64,000 nucleotides of DNA from Moniliella sp. 'wahieum' (GCA_003971905.1 RSEE01000073.1:1-64000); one strand, 5' to 3'. Counted from the first letter of the stretch, positions 1 to 12,436 are shown. Program-made: numbers and translations. The notes: generated by a model not told the origin, from the letters alone.

Positions 1-16
1 CCCTAACCTAACCCTA
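1..16. repeat. Telomeric repeat end
   Basis: The first 16 bases are three CCCTAA-type units (one shortened to CCTAA), the C-rich strand of the TTAGGG telomere repeat used by most filamentous fungi and many basidiomycetes. This places the left edge at a chromosome end. Only a stub of the telomere is present, as is usual in assemblies. Confidence 0.85.
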
Positions 17-30
17 GGGGAGGGCCGAGG

Positions 31-437
31 GTAGATAGCGAGCTACCCGAAGGGGAGAGAGTTATGCCGAGGCGATAGCTCGCTACCCGAAGGGGAGAGA
101 GTTATGCCGAGGCGATAGCTCGCTACCCGAAGGGGAGAGAGGAGAGAGAGTTATGCCGAGGCGATAGCTCGCTACCCGAAGGGGAGAGAGTTATGCCGAG
201 GCGATAGCGAGCTACCCGAAGGGGAGAGAGTTATGCCGAGGCGATAGCGAGCTACCCGAAGGGGAGAGAGTTATGCCGAGGCGATAGCGAGCTACCCGAA
301 GGGGAGAGAGTTATGCCGAGGCGATAGCTCGCTACCCGAAGGGAGAGAGGAGAGAGTTATGCCGAGGCGATAGCTCGCTACCCGAAGGGGAGGGAGTTAT
401 GCCGAGGCGATAGCTCGCTACCCGAAGGGGAGGGAGT
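31..437. repeat. Subtelomeric 40-bp tandem array, about 10 copies
   Basis: A unit of 40 bases (containing GTTATGCCGAGGCGA, a 10-base core and CCCGAAGGGG) repeats about ten times; two copies are lengthened by an extra GGAGAGA-type insertion. The 10-base core is TAGCTCGCTA in copies at 76, 116, 165, 325, 371 and 411, and TAGCGAGCTA in copies at 36, 205, 245 and 285. These two cores are reverse complements of each other. No open reading frame of note runs through it. Confidence 0.9.
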
Positions 438-751
438 TATGCCGAGGAAAGATCGGGATCGGGATGGAAAGCAGGAGGATACAGGAGGATGGACGGACGT
501 GCAGGTGCAGATGCAGGTGCAGATGGCGCAGGTGAAGCACCACCACCAGTAGCGAGATGTAGAGGTAGATGTAGAGGTAGAGGTAGAGGTAGAATAAGGG
601 ACCGATGCACACAAGTACTGGCAGTAGTGCTCTTGGGGGAGGGTAGCAATACCGCACTCTCCCGTCCCCTCCTTCTCCTTCTGCCCCTCCTTCTCCTTCG
701 GCGCCTACGCCTTCCGCTGACCCAGACCCTGACCCTGCCCCCGTCCCGGAC

Positions 752-2740
752 CTAGTGAGGAGGCAACGACGCAACGACACGCGGTACGCTGCGCTTGGAG
801 GACACCCTGCGCGTCGGAGCAGCATCGGTACCACACGTCGTCGGGTCCGGTGTCGTTGTCGTTGTCGGGTCCGGTGTCGTTGTCGTTGTCGGGTCCGGTG
901 TCGTTGTCGTTGTCGGGTCCGGTGTCGTTGTCGTTGTCGTCTTCGTGGCGGTGGCGGCGGTAGCTGTGGCGCTGGCACTGGCAGTGGCGGCGGTAGCTGT
1001 GGCAGTGGTAGTGGCGGTGACGGCATTGGTGGTCGCATGAGTGAGAGTGGGAGGGACGGTGGTCGTGGTAGGAAGAGGTAGGCCGCGAGACTGACGGTGA
1101 TGATGGTGGAAAGAAGTTGTTGACCGTGAAGTTGAGGGGGACCTAGAGGGTGAAGGTGAAGGTAATGAGGGTGAGGGTGCTGTGGAAGTTGAGGTTGACC
1201 GGGGCGAAGCGCGCGGCGGAGGGATTCCGGCAGCCGACGGAGGTGGAGCCGAAGTAAGTGGAGCCGGAGTAGGTGGTGGAGCGGGAAGAGAAGCAGTGGG
1301 GAGACCAACCAAATGAGCTTGGTGGGTAATGAGAAACTCGACGACGGTCCGTGCCAAGCGTTGTTCGTAGCTCGAGTGTACCCACGAGGCAGAGTAAGCG
1401 TCCGACACAGTGTCGGGCGGATGATGTGAATTCGAATGCGACTGCGACTGCGATTGCGAATGCGAATGCGATTGCGAATGCGAAGGGGAATGCGAAGGGG
1501 AAAACAGTCCCGGTTGGAAAATCACCGCAAGATCTGTCCAGAGGCCCGAGGGGGGGGGAGAGAGTTAGTTGGGGCCAACAGGGGGAGGGACGAGGAGGGA
1601 ACGGGAGGGAAGAAGGATAGGGGGGGGGGACGTACTAGCCGCGGTCATTCGGTTGAGATGACTGTTATTGGCAAACAGAGCGAGCAAGTCCAATACATAG
1701 AGGAGCAAGTAGCGATTCGCCGGGGGGAAAGTAGGAAGGAGCCGTTGACAAGCTTCAAGTTGTTGATGTTCGTCAGTGACGAGTGCGACCGAGGTGCGAA
1801 ACGCGGTGTACAGCTCGAGCGGCACAATAGGGTGCGGCAACTGGTTCAAGTACCGTCGAAACACGGACGCTGCATCGTGTACCCCAAACGGTTCTTTTTC
1901 CCATACCAAGTACCGCCCGTACGTCGGAGGCGTCTCAAACAACCGCTGTAATTCCCGCATGCGCTTTTGCGACCCACCAATCCGAAACACCCCTTCCACC
2001 CCTACCGCATTCTCTTTGAGAAAGTTGCCGATCTTGGCCACCACCGCTGGCACTTGGCCCCACGGATCGCCCGCTCCCGTCGACGCATGCAGCACACGGA
2101 TCTCAACACTGCAATAGGCCAAGGCTTCCACCAACGGTGCACCAAACACACGCCCCTCGTCCTTCCCACGGGGGGAGGGCGCATCGGACGTGTTGGCGGT
2201 AAGCGGCGGCTGCACCCAGCGGCGCAGCGCATGCCATGCCCTGCGCGCGCCCGCGGGCGTGCGGGATTTGGTGCTAGGCGGACTGGTTGGACTAATAGTT
2301 GGGCTGGTCAGACTGGTCGGGACGACGGGGCTGATGGGGCTAATGGGGCTGGTGGGGGTGAGGGGAGGGAGGGGCAGGTGGGGGCTGGGCAGACGGCCAG
2401 GACGGGTGGATGTGGTGGTGTGTTTGCTGGCAGTGCGGCCGAGGGACGAAGGGTGGGAAGGCGAGCGCGGGGGAGGCTGTGCTGCGGACGCAGCTGGAGG
2501 AGGAGGGCGGGGGAGCAGGGGCTGGAGCAGGGCAGGGAAGGGACGGAGGTTGCGTCGCGAGCGGGACCAGGAGGAGGGCGGCGGGAGCGGGGGCGGGGAG
2601 GAGCGGTGGCGGGTGTGGGAATGGGAATGGGAATGGGAGTGGGAGTGGGAAGGGGGCGGGGCAGGGGTGGAGGCGGTGGGCTGGGCGGCCGTGTCGAGGG
2701 ACGGGGCGCGGCGATGGGGCCGGCGGGTTGAGGCGGGCAT
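752..2740 (-). CDS. Sac7-type RhoGAP protein, telomere-proximal
   Basis: Two exons (2740-1636 and 1533-752) joined across a 102-base GT...AG intron give about 628 residues; the splice restores the GAP signature MTAANLAVIFQP. The GAP domain starts near FGAPLVEALAYCSVEI and has the arginine finger in EGVFRIGGS and the conserved Asn of TAANLAV, so it looks catalytically competent. The family stimulates GTP hydrolysis by Rho-type GTPases at the cell cortex; similarity of the FGAPL...VHDAASVFRRYLNQLP block is to yeast Sac7/Bag7. About 170 Pro/Ser/Thr-rich residues precede the domain. A Ser/His/Gln-repeat loop (SPSHSPSHSQSHSHS) sits before the last GAP helix (TVVEFLITHQ). The C-terminus is low complexity, including four TTTTTPDP units. 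Start: the Met at 2740 is chosen because the upstream in-frame stretch to 3001 is simple-repeat DNA; the longer start is possible. Confidence 0.8.
841..936. repeat. 24-bp coding minisatellite, 4 copies
   Basis: Four perfect or near-perfect 24-base units beginning TCGGGTCCGGTGTCG lie inside the RhoGAP 3' exon and encode the repeated octapeptide TTTTTPDP on the minus strand. Flanking sequence (945-1020) is Ala/Thr-encoding and also repetitive. Confidence 0.85.
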
Positions 2741-3100
2741 CGCTCCTGTGTGGGTGCGGATGGCGGGCGGAGGGGGCGCGCAGAGGGGCCAGCGGCCATC
2801 AGCGCCCGTGGAGCGGCATGGCGCGCAGCGGCGCCGAGGGAGGAGAGAGGGATGGGATGGGGTTGGATGGGAAACAGAATAGAAAGCAAAACGGAGATGC
2901 GAAAGGAGGCGACGGACAGTAGTGGGCTGGGACAGAACAGAACCGAACAACGGACGACGCATCTGCTCTGCTCTACTCTGCTCTGCTCTGCTGGGCCACA
3001 CTGCCCCCCGGGGATGGGCTGGTGCAGGCGGGCGATGTGCGAGCGGCTGGGCAGTGGGATGGGTGCGTTCGGCCGGGCGGGGAGGGCAGTGAGTATGAGT
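2741..3100 (-). promoter_or_regulatory. Upstream region of the RhoGAP gene
   Basis: On the minus strand this stretch is pyrimidine-rich and includes a (TCTGC)-type pentamer run at about 2961-2992 (read on the plus strand). No clear TATA box is seen. It is the presumed promoter and 5' leader; the boundary is inferred from the chosen start codon. Confidence 0.35.
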
Positions 3101-6100
3101 ATGAGGTAGGTGACTGTCCCTGGCCGTCTGCTGGCTGCTCCTACCCTACCCTACCCTCCCCCTGACGATTCGAGACGAGACGAGGAACACGAGCGGCGCG
3201 CACAGCAGCGCACAGCAGTGCTCCGGACAGCCAGCCGAAGAAACGAGGGTGGTCCATGCGCGCTTCCCTCCCAGATCGATGGTCGCTACTGAATATCGCA
3301 ATGCCCCGCCCAGCCAAAGTGCGATCGCCTCAACGTTCAAGTTGAACCCTGAACCGTCCCCACACTGGCGCCGTGCCCGCCTGTTCGCCCCTGCGTGCGA
3401 TCGGCAGTCGAGGGGGGCTGATCCCACACTGGCCCCCCGCTCGCATTCCCCGGCAGTGCCCCCGTGCGGCCTGCCAAGCCGGGGCGCTGGATCGAGGGCG
3501 TCATCGATCAGCGATGTCGATCATCCTGGGATAACATTAACATCGCTACTAGTATCGCTAACTGCTGGCCACCCGGATACAACCGGTAACCGGAAACACG
3601 TATTCCTTCCTCTGCTGTGCTGCCCAGCCGCATCGGACATGCTCTGTGTACTGCTGGCTGCGGCAAGCACATGGCCAGTGCACACCGCCATCGCTGCTCG
3701 TCACCAACGCCCGTCCGCCATCGACATCACCCTCAGGCCTCTCCCCCCCCCCCCTGTGCGGCCTGGTGCTGCCCCAGGCTGCCCCCGCGCCCATCGAGCA
3801 CCCATGCATCATGAATACCGCATCAGCGATGGTCGACCATCGATGGCCGATGTCCGAAACAGACGAACGCCTTGCCTCTTCCGGCAACCCCCGGAGCAGC
3901 AACGCACAGCACAGCACCGCTGATCTGCAACAGGATATGGCATCCCCCACATCACTCACACATCACGCTCTGCCGCTGCACACTCCCCTCCTCCCTCTCC
4001 ACCATCGATGTGTAACACCATTCCTTAGTAACCATTTGAATGGTTGTCACGCCCTTTTGGCCCGAATGCTGGGCATATTGCGTACGCCGTTTCCTACAAC
4101 CCATCGCCGTCACAACCCCTCATATCACATCACTCGCACTCCACCACAGCAGTCCAACCGTTCGCACAGTTCTTCCGAAGCAGAGAACCTGACGCAAAAA
4201 CCAAAATAGCAGATGCCACTTTCGAACGTCATCGTACTTGGTACCCTGCAGTACCCCATCCCTTCTCGCCTGCGTGATACGACAGAATCCCGATGCCAAT
4301 TCCAAACGGCAATCAAGATCAGAAGAGCAAAAGAGGCCAGATGATCGATGCAGACTGGCTGAGTGTTACTGTGGTGAGCCAAAGTAGAGATGTTATAGTG
4401 AATGGAGAGGGACTCGCCATTCGGAGTGCAACTGATGTGAGGCAGTGAGATGTAGCAAGACAGGCAAGACAAAGGCAACGCAGAAAAGGAGACGCGTCAT
4501 CTGACATGTCAGCTGTCAGCCTTTCCCCCAAGCGATCAAACCAGCGGGTGCATTGCATCAGAACACAAGGCACTGACATAACAGAACACGCCTAAGGCCT
4601 AAACTCAGGAGGCGAGAAACGATGTGGACGAATGGGCACGTATAGACAACAACCAAGGCCCTGTCCCCATGTTCAGGTCGGATAAGCGCTCTGCAGTGCA
4701 ATGTCTCCCTCCGTGGCACTTACACATCCACTTGTGCATCATCTTCTATAATGGTACCTGGTGCTTACAGATCCCCTTCTTCTGTGCTGACCATTGAAGC
4801 GGAACCGTGTGCCAGCTCGTCCCGGAATTGGATCCGAACGTCGTGGACTGTGTTGTCTGTTATATTGTTTGGCTAATCTCGCTCCCAATTCCAATTTCTT
4901 CTCGTCACGAGCATCTCGCACCTTCCCTGGGGAAGGTTCTTCCGCTTCGCACCAAGTCCTCTGCCCTTTTGCTTCTTCCCCACGATCGATTGTTACATCC
5001 GCTGGCCTAGTCCCCACAGTCTGGTCTCCCTCACCTTCGCCCCGACTGTGATAGTGCCCTGCTCTTGCTCTGCGGTTCCATGAGCTGCGACATACCCACT
5101 CTCGCCGCTCACCTGAGTCGATTGTGCGCCCATGGTATTAAGAGTGCAGATCGAAGGTCGCGTCACGAGTGTAAATGGGGACTTGTACACTGGGTATATC
5201 GTCCCCGTCACTAGTTTCACTGTCGATGTTGGATGCAATTAGTATCTAATGTCTTCGGAGGGGATGGTTCAGTGGTCTCACTTCTTCGAACGATATCGCC
5301 GTACGACCGTACGACCACAACAGCGAAAGCTTATTGGGTATTGAACCAACTAACTTCGGACCATCTGTACCTTTTTGCGCCTTGCTACAGAGACCTCATT
5401 GCAATCTAATCATCACGGCAATGCGGAGTGAAGCTGGGAACGTATTGTCGGGCTACTGAAGAGGGAGAGGGGCGGAAAAGAGACGGACGGAATAGGGGGC
5501 TACAGGGAATACAGTGGCAATACACATCCGTGCAATTTGTTCGTGCGGATCCCGAACCCATGTACGCCCACTGGGCGTCTTTGTCCTCCTTTCGAAACGG
5601 GGCGGAGGGTAGCAACCTGCACGTCCCCCACTACGGTGCGCTGCGGCAGAGGTGAAGAAAGCCCGAAGGCAAGTCTCACGAACAGTTCGTTTCAGCTGTA
5701 GGTGCCCCATGAAGACCTTTTGCCCTTCTCTTTGCACCTCGCCTCTCAAGTCGGCTTCTTTCTCTTTTTCAACCTCTCTTTTGTCTCGGCTTCCAACAAG
5801 GCTGATCTGACAAAATTGAGTCGGTTCCAACACCTCTAGTCTGCCAACCCCCCCTATACACACGCTACTCCAGATCCATTTTTGAGGTCTGAGACTTCAC
5901 CCACCGGCATAGTACCCCTGATCTCGCTGGTATCAACACCCGTACTTGATGAGATCCATGGTATCAAGACGTACCTTGCCGGTGCGTACCTGGGTCTCAT
6001 GTTTAATGAGGAGATTCCCGTGACATCAATGGGCTTCTTGGCGTGAACGACAAACGGAAGAGTAGCAGCCTCACCGTCCCCGAAGATACAGGGAGAATGT

Positions 6101-7309
6101 GTCGCTGTTCAGGGGGAGATCCGTTGCCCTAGTTCGTACATACCCTTGCCTGTCCTATGTCGCTCATAGCAGATTTTAGAGAAAAAGGTGAAAGTAGAAC
6201 AGAGTGTGTTACGGGCTGCGTTGGATCTGAGATGGTCTGATCCAAGCTCAGGCTCGCCTGTGCTCTCTACACATGCCTATTTGAGCGCACTCCGAAATCT
6301 CCAACCAAGGTTGATGCATGTTGATGAGGGTTGGTTACATCATGTACGGTGGCCCGAGTGGCTGTGGATCCCCACGACAATAGACGCCCCCGCCCAAGGC
6401 CAAGTCTAAGTCGGAGAGCCAAAATGAGGCCGCCAAGTTTAATTTCCGGTACCTTTGCGACGACTGTTGCCCTGTTTCGTCTCGTCCACACTTACTTTTC
6501 CTTTCTCGGTTGCTCCCGCTACAACCAACCCCTGGTTTGACATGTCTCCTTTTTCCTTTCTGCATCCCTATTGTACCCGCTTTCCCTTTTGATCTATAGC
6601 CTGTACCTCTGATTAAGGCCTGATTGGTGGGGATCCTTTTCCTCCTTTCCCGCATTTCCTGTCCAAATCCTACCCGTTTTCCAGCCAATTGATTTAGTAC
6701 AGGTAACTCGTTCTGCTCTTGGTTCCCTTTCTACTCCTCCCAACATGGTTCACCAGCTCCCGTCCTGAGTGCTCAGTTCCTCAGTCCACCCAGTCGGCGT
6801 GTGCCTCCCACGTGCCACGTGCAAGTCCAGCCCAGTTCAGCCGCGTGAGATCATGATCCCGCCTACACTCATGCCGCCCTCAGTCCCAGTCCGGGCTCCA
6901 GTCCAGCAACGTGAGTCCTCCTAGCCTCCTCTCATCCCTCCTGAAGAACTACGAAAGCTTCAGATGCGTTACTCCGCCCAAGCCGGTGCTACGCAGCCTT
7001 GCCACACACGTGCAGCCGCCCCGGCTTCACGCTCAAAGGTTTCTCCTTGGCCCTGATATGACTCCGCTCGGATCCGCCTACTAGCCCAAGCCCGACCACC
7101 AGTTCTACTGGAACGTCTCCGCAGGGATTGTACCCACAACCCTGGGTAAGCCCCCTGGGGGGACCCCCCTCGTGACTAATAAGGCTAATAAAAAGCGCCA
7201 ACGATGACTATACTGTTTTTATACTGGCCCAACAGTGAGAGGCTTATATGGACAGACAGTAGTGGGTTATTGCTCGGTGACGTGGTAATGTGCGGCCGGA
7301 ATTGTTACA
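3101..7309. other. Subtelomeric DNA without recognisable genes
   Basis: Only short, overlapping reading frames in conflicting frames are present (for example 3249-3923 plus, 5453-5863 minus, 6335-6688 minus); none shows a domain I recognise, and codon composition looks unselected. A pyrimidine-rich patch lies at 6720-6920. I see no tRNA, no transposon ends and no long repeats. Confidence 0.5.
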
Positions 7310-7334
7310 GGGGGGGGGGGGGGGGGGGGGGGGG
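7310..7334. repeat. Poly-G tract, G25
   Basis: An uninterrupted run of 25 G. Runs of this length are rare in fungal genomes and can form G-quadruplexes; length may also be affected by sequencing. A second run of 15 G is at 8504-8518. Confidence 0.9.
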
Positions 7335-8361
7335 TAAAGCCCACGGCTCAGTCGACGAGGCAACCACGAAGGAGGAAATGGGAGAACGGACACTCCATCC
7401 AAGTTCATGAGTGAAGCTACATGCTTGTGCTTCTGATAACTTAGGACGAAGGGAAGACCTCGGGAGTTTGTTACAATAAGGCAAAAAGGTCTCCTACGAA
7501 GCCCAACAACTGCCCGTCGTCCAACAAAACGAGCAGCTGTATGCAGGGCATCAAGAAGAAATGGAAATTTGGTCGGGACCGTGATAGCGGTGGGGCATGC
7601 AATGATTTAACTCCCACGTTGATTGATCCTCACGTGGTTGCCACGTTCCGGAAGACGAGGTGACGGTGCTTGTTGGATGGCCACTTACCGACAGGGTCAA
7701 CTAAACAGTATACTCATTTGGTGAAACGCAAATGCACCTGCCAGATTCTGCTGAAGTAGCTTATATTGTGCAGCTAACTGGGGAATGGAGGTGGTAAAAT
7801 CATAACATTCACTGCAGAGCTCCCACGAGAGCTATGCTCCCATCCGCAGGTAGGAAGAAAAAGAAGAAAAATAAGAACACTTAGTACTGCTGCAATGCCA
7901 CTGGTCGCATGTCACGGCAGTGTAGCACGCAATTCATCCACACAACAGCTTACTTCTCGGGCAGTCAAGCTTGGAGTTGGCGGAACCTGTGCGAGCCGAA
8001 CCGTTTCACCTGATGGAGGAAGAAAATCCGACCAACTTGAGGGCCGTGCATCAGAACCTTAGTGCTACCCTCTTAGAGTCGCAACACGCACCCTCAGAAC
8101 ATACTGTAACATGCAACTGCTACTACGCCGCAATACACCACAACATACCGCAACCCTCCAAAAATTCCGAGAAGCCGACTGCCATTGCAGATTCAGATTC
8201 ATTGCACCAACTGCCGCGCAACTACGAATTACAAATAGAGTGAAGGCAAGAGAAACGGACATATGAGAAAAAAATACATCGCTTCCCACTTACTGTCAAA
8301 TATTGTTTACTCAAACAAGAGGATAGTTGGATCACCAGCAGCACTATTATATGGCTATCAT

Positions 8362-8481
8362 AACCTCCAATAGCATCATAGAATGGACACTCAAGTCGAC
8401 GTCCACATCCACACCTCATATCCTGCTGCCCTTAACCTCCAATAGCACCATAGGAATGGACACTCACGTCGACGTTCACAT
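8362..8481. repeat. Imperfect 48-bp direct repeat
   Basis: 8362-8408 and 8434-8481 are near-identical: both begin AACCTCCAATAGCA and continue through GAATGGACACTCA and GTCGACGT to CACAT, with a few substitutions and one length difference. The spacing of 25 bases between copies suggests a local tandem duplication. Confidence 0.75.
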
Positions 8482-8503
8482 AGTACGTCCCAGTGGTTTC
8501 TGT

Positions 8504-8518
8504 GGGGGGGGGGGGGGG
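8504..8518. repeat. Poly-G tract, G15
   Basis: Fifteen consecutive G directly after the second copy of the 48-bp direct repeat region. Confidence 0.85.
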
Positions 8519-8559
8519 ATATGGGGCTCAGGCGGGGCGTTTAGAGGTATGTTTCCTTG

Positions 8560-8736
8560 ATGAGAGCAAGGTGGACTCACAGCAACATGGTCAAGCTTGC
8601 GCTGATGGGTGTGGATTATAACGGGGCCCCGGACATTTATCATGCTATAGTTGCAGATGGTTCCAATACGTGTTGGCGAGTTCATTCTGAGCGATTGAAA
8701 GACAAACTGCCTGAGGCGAATTGCTTATGGAAGTAA
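8560..8736 (+). CDS. Small coding-like ORF of unknown origin
   Basis: An ATG-started frame of 58 residues with a protein-like composition (includes ARWTHSNMVKLALMGVDYNG and ADGSNTCWRVHSERL). It is too short for a domain call. It may be a remnant of a larger gene or transposon in this decayed subtelomere, or chance. No partner exon was identified. Confidence 0.2.
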   Translation: MRARWTHSNMVKLALMGVDYNGAPDIYHAIVADGSNTCWRVHSERLKDKLPEANCLWK

Positions 8737-10400
8737 CTCACTTTTTTTTCTGAATTGATTGTACATCCCTAAGGAATGCCCAATAACACTAAAATATGCT
8801 ATACTTGTATGGTTACCTTCAATACATTCGAATTTTTGTTGCTCATCCGCCGATATCATCTTTACCTCATGATTCGGCGGTCGGTCACATGAATGCAATT
8901 CCACCTCAAGTATGATGGTTGAATTCAATACGTACATACCTCTATGATTCCCGAAGATCATACAGAGCATATATCATGCCGCGCTGTATCAACGTATAAC
9001 CTGCCTGAACAATGTCATCCTCTGGGGGTACTTCGAAAGGAGACCAATTCTGCAAGTCACAACTGCTGGGGCAACCCAGAATCTGTGGTGTTTCAATCCC
9101 TTGGAATTATCTGTAGAATATTCCTTGGCAAAGGCCAAGGGGCCAAACCCTGTCAGAAAAACTAGAGTGGCCTCTTGTTTACCTTGCAGGCAAAATGTTG
9201 ATCAGTCGCAAAACCTTTCGACGGGAGATTATGTGCGGCATTGACAGTTTTGATTCAAAACGTCACGCCGCCAGTAAGTTCAGTCGCCGTCCTCACGTCA
9301 CAACTGCATACCCAAAAGCTAATCGGCGACGGCGGTGAAACTATTCTCTGGCTCTCAACAGTTGCATCTGTCAGTACCGGCTGTGGACACACGTCCCAGG
9401 ATCGGGCGAACCCTTGGTCAAGTGAGTGAGGAATTTCCTCCTTTCTGGCTTTTGCCGATTTTCTCGACGTTTCAGCCAAAGTTGCATCTTTGCCTAATAT
9501 CGTTCAGAATGATAGTAGTGGGGTGGTTGCCCTCACAAATGCTTGCAAACGGTTTCGCATGTGTGCATCTCTAAGATCAGCTCTGGCCATACTGGTCACG
9601 CGCTATGGCCCGTTTAAGTTGTGATTATTCCGTCGAGCCTGTTCCCTGTCGGGGAAATAAATATCGTCAAACTGTCCACATATTATGCTCTAAGTAACAC
9701 TCCAAAACGAAATGGGTTTGGACGTAGTTCACCAAAGATCTGATTCGTTTGTTCCACGATTTTAAGCCCTTGCTGAAAGGAAAGGGCAGCGGTTCATCAC
9801 GTGCGAAAGCTTTGAAGACCATATTTTGGGGATTACACTGTGCAAAAAGCTTTGGATATCTACATGCAACAGTACCAGTACTACTTTCAAGGACAAGAAA
9901 AGGCATTTGGATCGGATATCAAACATACAAAAGGATAAGAAGGGCCAGTGGAATCGTGATCGACGTTGCCACCCAGTATCAGCATGATCGTCGGGATGGC
10001 AACTCGATTACCGCGTTATCGAATCCGTGGCACATTAGCGGGCAAGCATCCAATTTGCGACACATTCCTACTGAGTGTATGTATTGTTCACAGACCACCG
10101 GGCAATGGTGAACGAATACGATACACGATCATAGGCCTTATCGTAACCGCAGACGCGATTTCACTTATAATATCGCAGTTGGTAATTTCGCGGCCTGTAA
10201 GATAAAGGCGGGGATCTGTAGCTCGTTTATGGGGTTAGTGAAGATAAGAACCACCTAGTCAACACGCGTCCTTCCTATACGCGCTCACGTTAGCTGGTCT
10301 GTGGAAGGGAGATTGCTTCGGATGCCGACAGGTATTCATTCATGCTGCATGGAATGGCGCCTTATATACCAGAGGAGAAGGAGATGCTATCACACTCTAG

Positions 10401-10664
10401 ACCACGCGTGATGAGGGGAAAGAGACACAAAAGGGGGCAAGGAAGATCTATAACAAGGATCATACTCACATCCTGTGGGAATGTGTGTGTGATCCGTCAT
10501 GGCCAAGGGCAGGGAATCAGCTCTACGGGGACATGCGTATTCAGATTTGTCAGGGGAACATCTGCAGTTGGTGTGGCCAAGATTTAACGGCAGGTACTAA
10601 ACGGAACCTCTCATTCCATATGGACCAAACGGTAGGCCATGCGGGACAGCAGTATGCCCACTGA
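10401..10664 (+). pseudogene. Coding-like fragment with Cys/His motif
   Basis: An open stretch of 87 codons bounded by stops. It contains DHTHILWECVCDPSWPRAGN, followed by a CSWCGQDLTAGTKRN segment and later His residues. The H-x-LWEC pattern recalls the Cys/His-containing C-terminal tails of non-LTR retrotransposon proteins, and CxxC...H...H recalls a zinc-binding knuckle, but both matches are weak. No start codon near the beginning and no reverse transcriptase nearby, so I treat it as a fragment of unknown origin. Confidence 0.25.
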
Positions 10665-12436
10665 TAGGGGTTTGGCTCATCAGGCGTCCATCCTGCGGGA
10701 TTGCACTGCATTCGATTGTTGACATCCGTCCTAGGACCGCGCGGACCCTGAGTCACGTGAGTCAGTTTTCATTCCTTCCGAGCTCGCACCAGTCTTCTGG
10801 ACGAGTCAGTCGCAGAAGCTTCTTAGTCGAATACGACGTTCAGTGCTCACATTCTGTGGTAGTAGCGAGGCCGACAGAGTTACATCTTCATCTGCTCATC
10901 CCTGAGCTGGCCAAAACTACACCACAACCATGGGCGCCAACGCTAACACCGATCTCTCGGTCAGCGACACCACAATGGTGAACAAGCGCGAATACTGGAC
11001 ACCAACCGGTCGCGATCCGCCACCGATTGGCACCGACAACGAGGAACTCATGATGCTCTGCGCCGAAGCGCACCTGTGGTTCAAGAAGACGAACGACATC
11101 GATGTCGTCAAAGAGAAGATCAACAGCGCTATGCACGACAGAGCCGAGTGGCTTGGATGGAAGGAAGCACCTACGTCTATCACGGTAAACTGGGTTTGAC
11201 GGGCTACGAACTTTGTGGTGCAAAACATCCACCAAATGGAAACTCAGCCCAACGCGACTTTGGGGGCACCTACCGGTGCACTCTCGCGACCCGAGTACGA
11301 CCTTTACAGATCACTACGCGAGTCTCCCACCAAGAATATCAAGTGGCCTGATCTAAACAAAGACCCGTCCGCCTACAGCGCTTGGGAAGACGAATTTCTC
11401 TTCGCGATAACGGATGCCCACCCCCACGCAAGCGACGTCGTCCAGAATGGTCGCAGCTCCCGCTACTTCACCGAGGACCTCGACAGACGCTTGCACAACC
11501 TTCTTAGGGAGGCCATGCCGTCAACCCTCTTCCGGACGATCCGTACCCACCACGAAATATCGTGCACCCAGGACACGCTGAACATGCTGCGTCAGCGGTA
11601 TGGATATACGCCGACCGCAAACAGAGGGCCTCTACTCATTCGCTACTTTTCGGCCGACCAAGGAAATCGATCGGGTCGAGACTACCTCGACTACATGGAA
11701 GAGATCAGTGCAAGCCTGACACGAGCGGGCATCCCACTTACGGAAGAGCGGGAACGCACTGGGATCCTACTCGGCTTACGCGACATGAGCATTCGCCAGC
11801 GCGAAGAGCGCTCGAACCTCGGCAAGTTACGGCAGGCCGTGATGGACATACCAGGCGCCACGTACCCCGGTGGAGAAAGGAAGAGGAACGGAGACAAGCC
11901 GGTCAACGGAGGAACGCCTTGGAATCGACCCGACAGCGGGGGACGACCCACCAGCGGGGGAAAAAACTCCAGCGGGGGCAAAGCCGGCGACGAAACCCCG
12001 TGGACACAAAGACCAAGGGGCAAGACCGCACCAACCAACCCTGGCGCAGCGCGACGTCTGAAAAACCCGTTGTTCCTCCACGCAACCCAGGCCGAGCCAA
12101 CGCTCACGTCGCTCAGAGAGCGAGCTCTCCCGAGTCTGAAGTGATTGACGTTGATGCAGGCACAGCCGACTACTAGGAACTCGGGGGCGAAATGCGAATC
12201 ATCCGGGCACTATATGACAGTGGGGCATTCCCATCCATTTGGAAAGACAAATCCGTCTTCACATCCATGACCCCTTGCGACGACGAGATAGAGGTTGCTA
12301 ACGGGACACATGTAAAGGCGGAAGGACGAGGCACGGCCACAATCCGTATCCGATGCTTAGGAGGACACCAAATGGAGATAAAACTCCCCAACAGCTTATA
12401 CATGCCCCGTTTCAGCCGAAATCTCGTCAGTGTAGC

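Larger units (their letters stand above)
7335..10929. other. Gene-free subtelomeric stretch with small fragments
   Basis: No complete gene is recognised. It contains the direct repeat at 8362-8481, the G15 run at 8504, and two coding-like fragments at 8560-8736 and 10401-10664 listed separately. Other reading frames (7971-8243, 9749-10111) have no recognisable motif. Confidence 0.45.

Noticed and set aside
31-437. CRISPR array
   Set aside because: The units are contiguous 40-bp tandem repeats without unique spacers, at a eukaryotic telomere.
418-1308. Long ORFs on both strands over the telomere-proximal DNA
   Set aside because: They are shadows of simple repeats; only the frame joined by splicing to the RhoGAP domain is supported.
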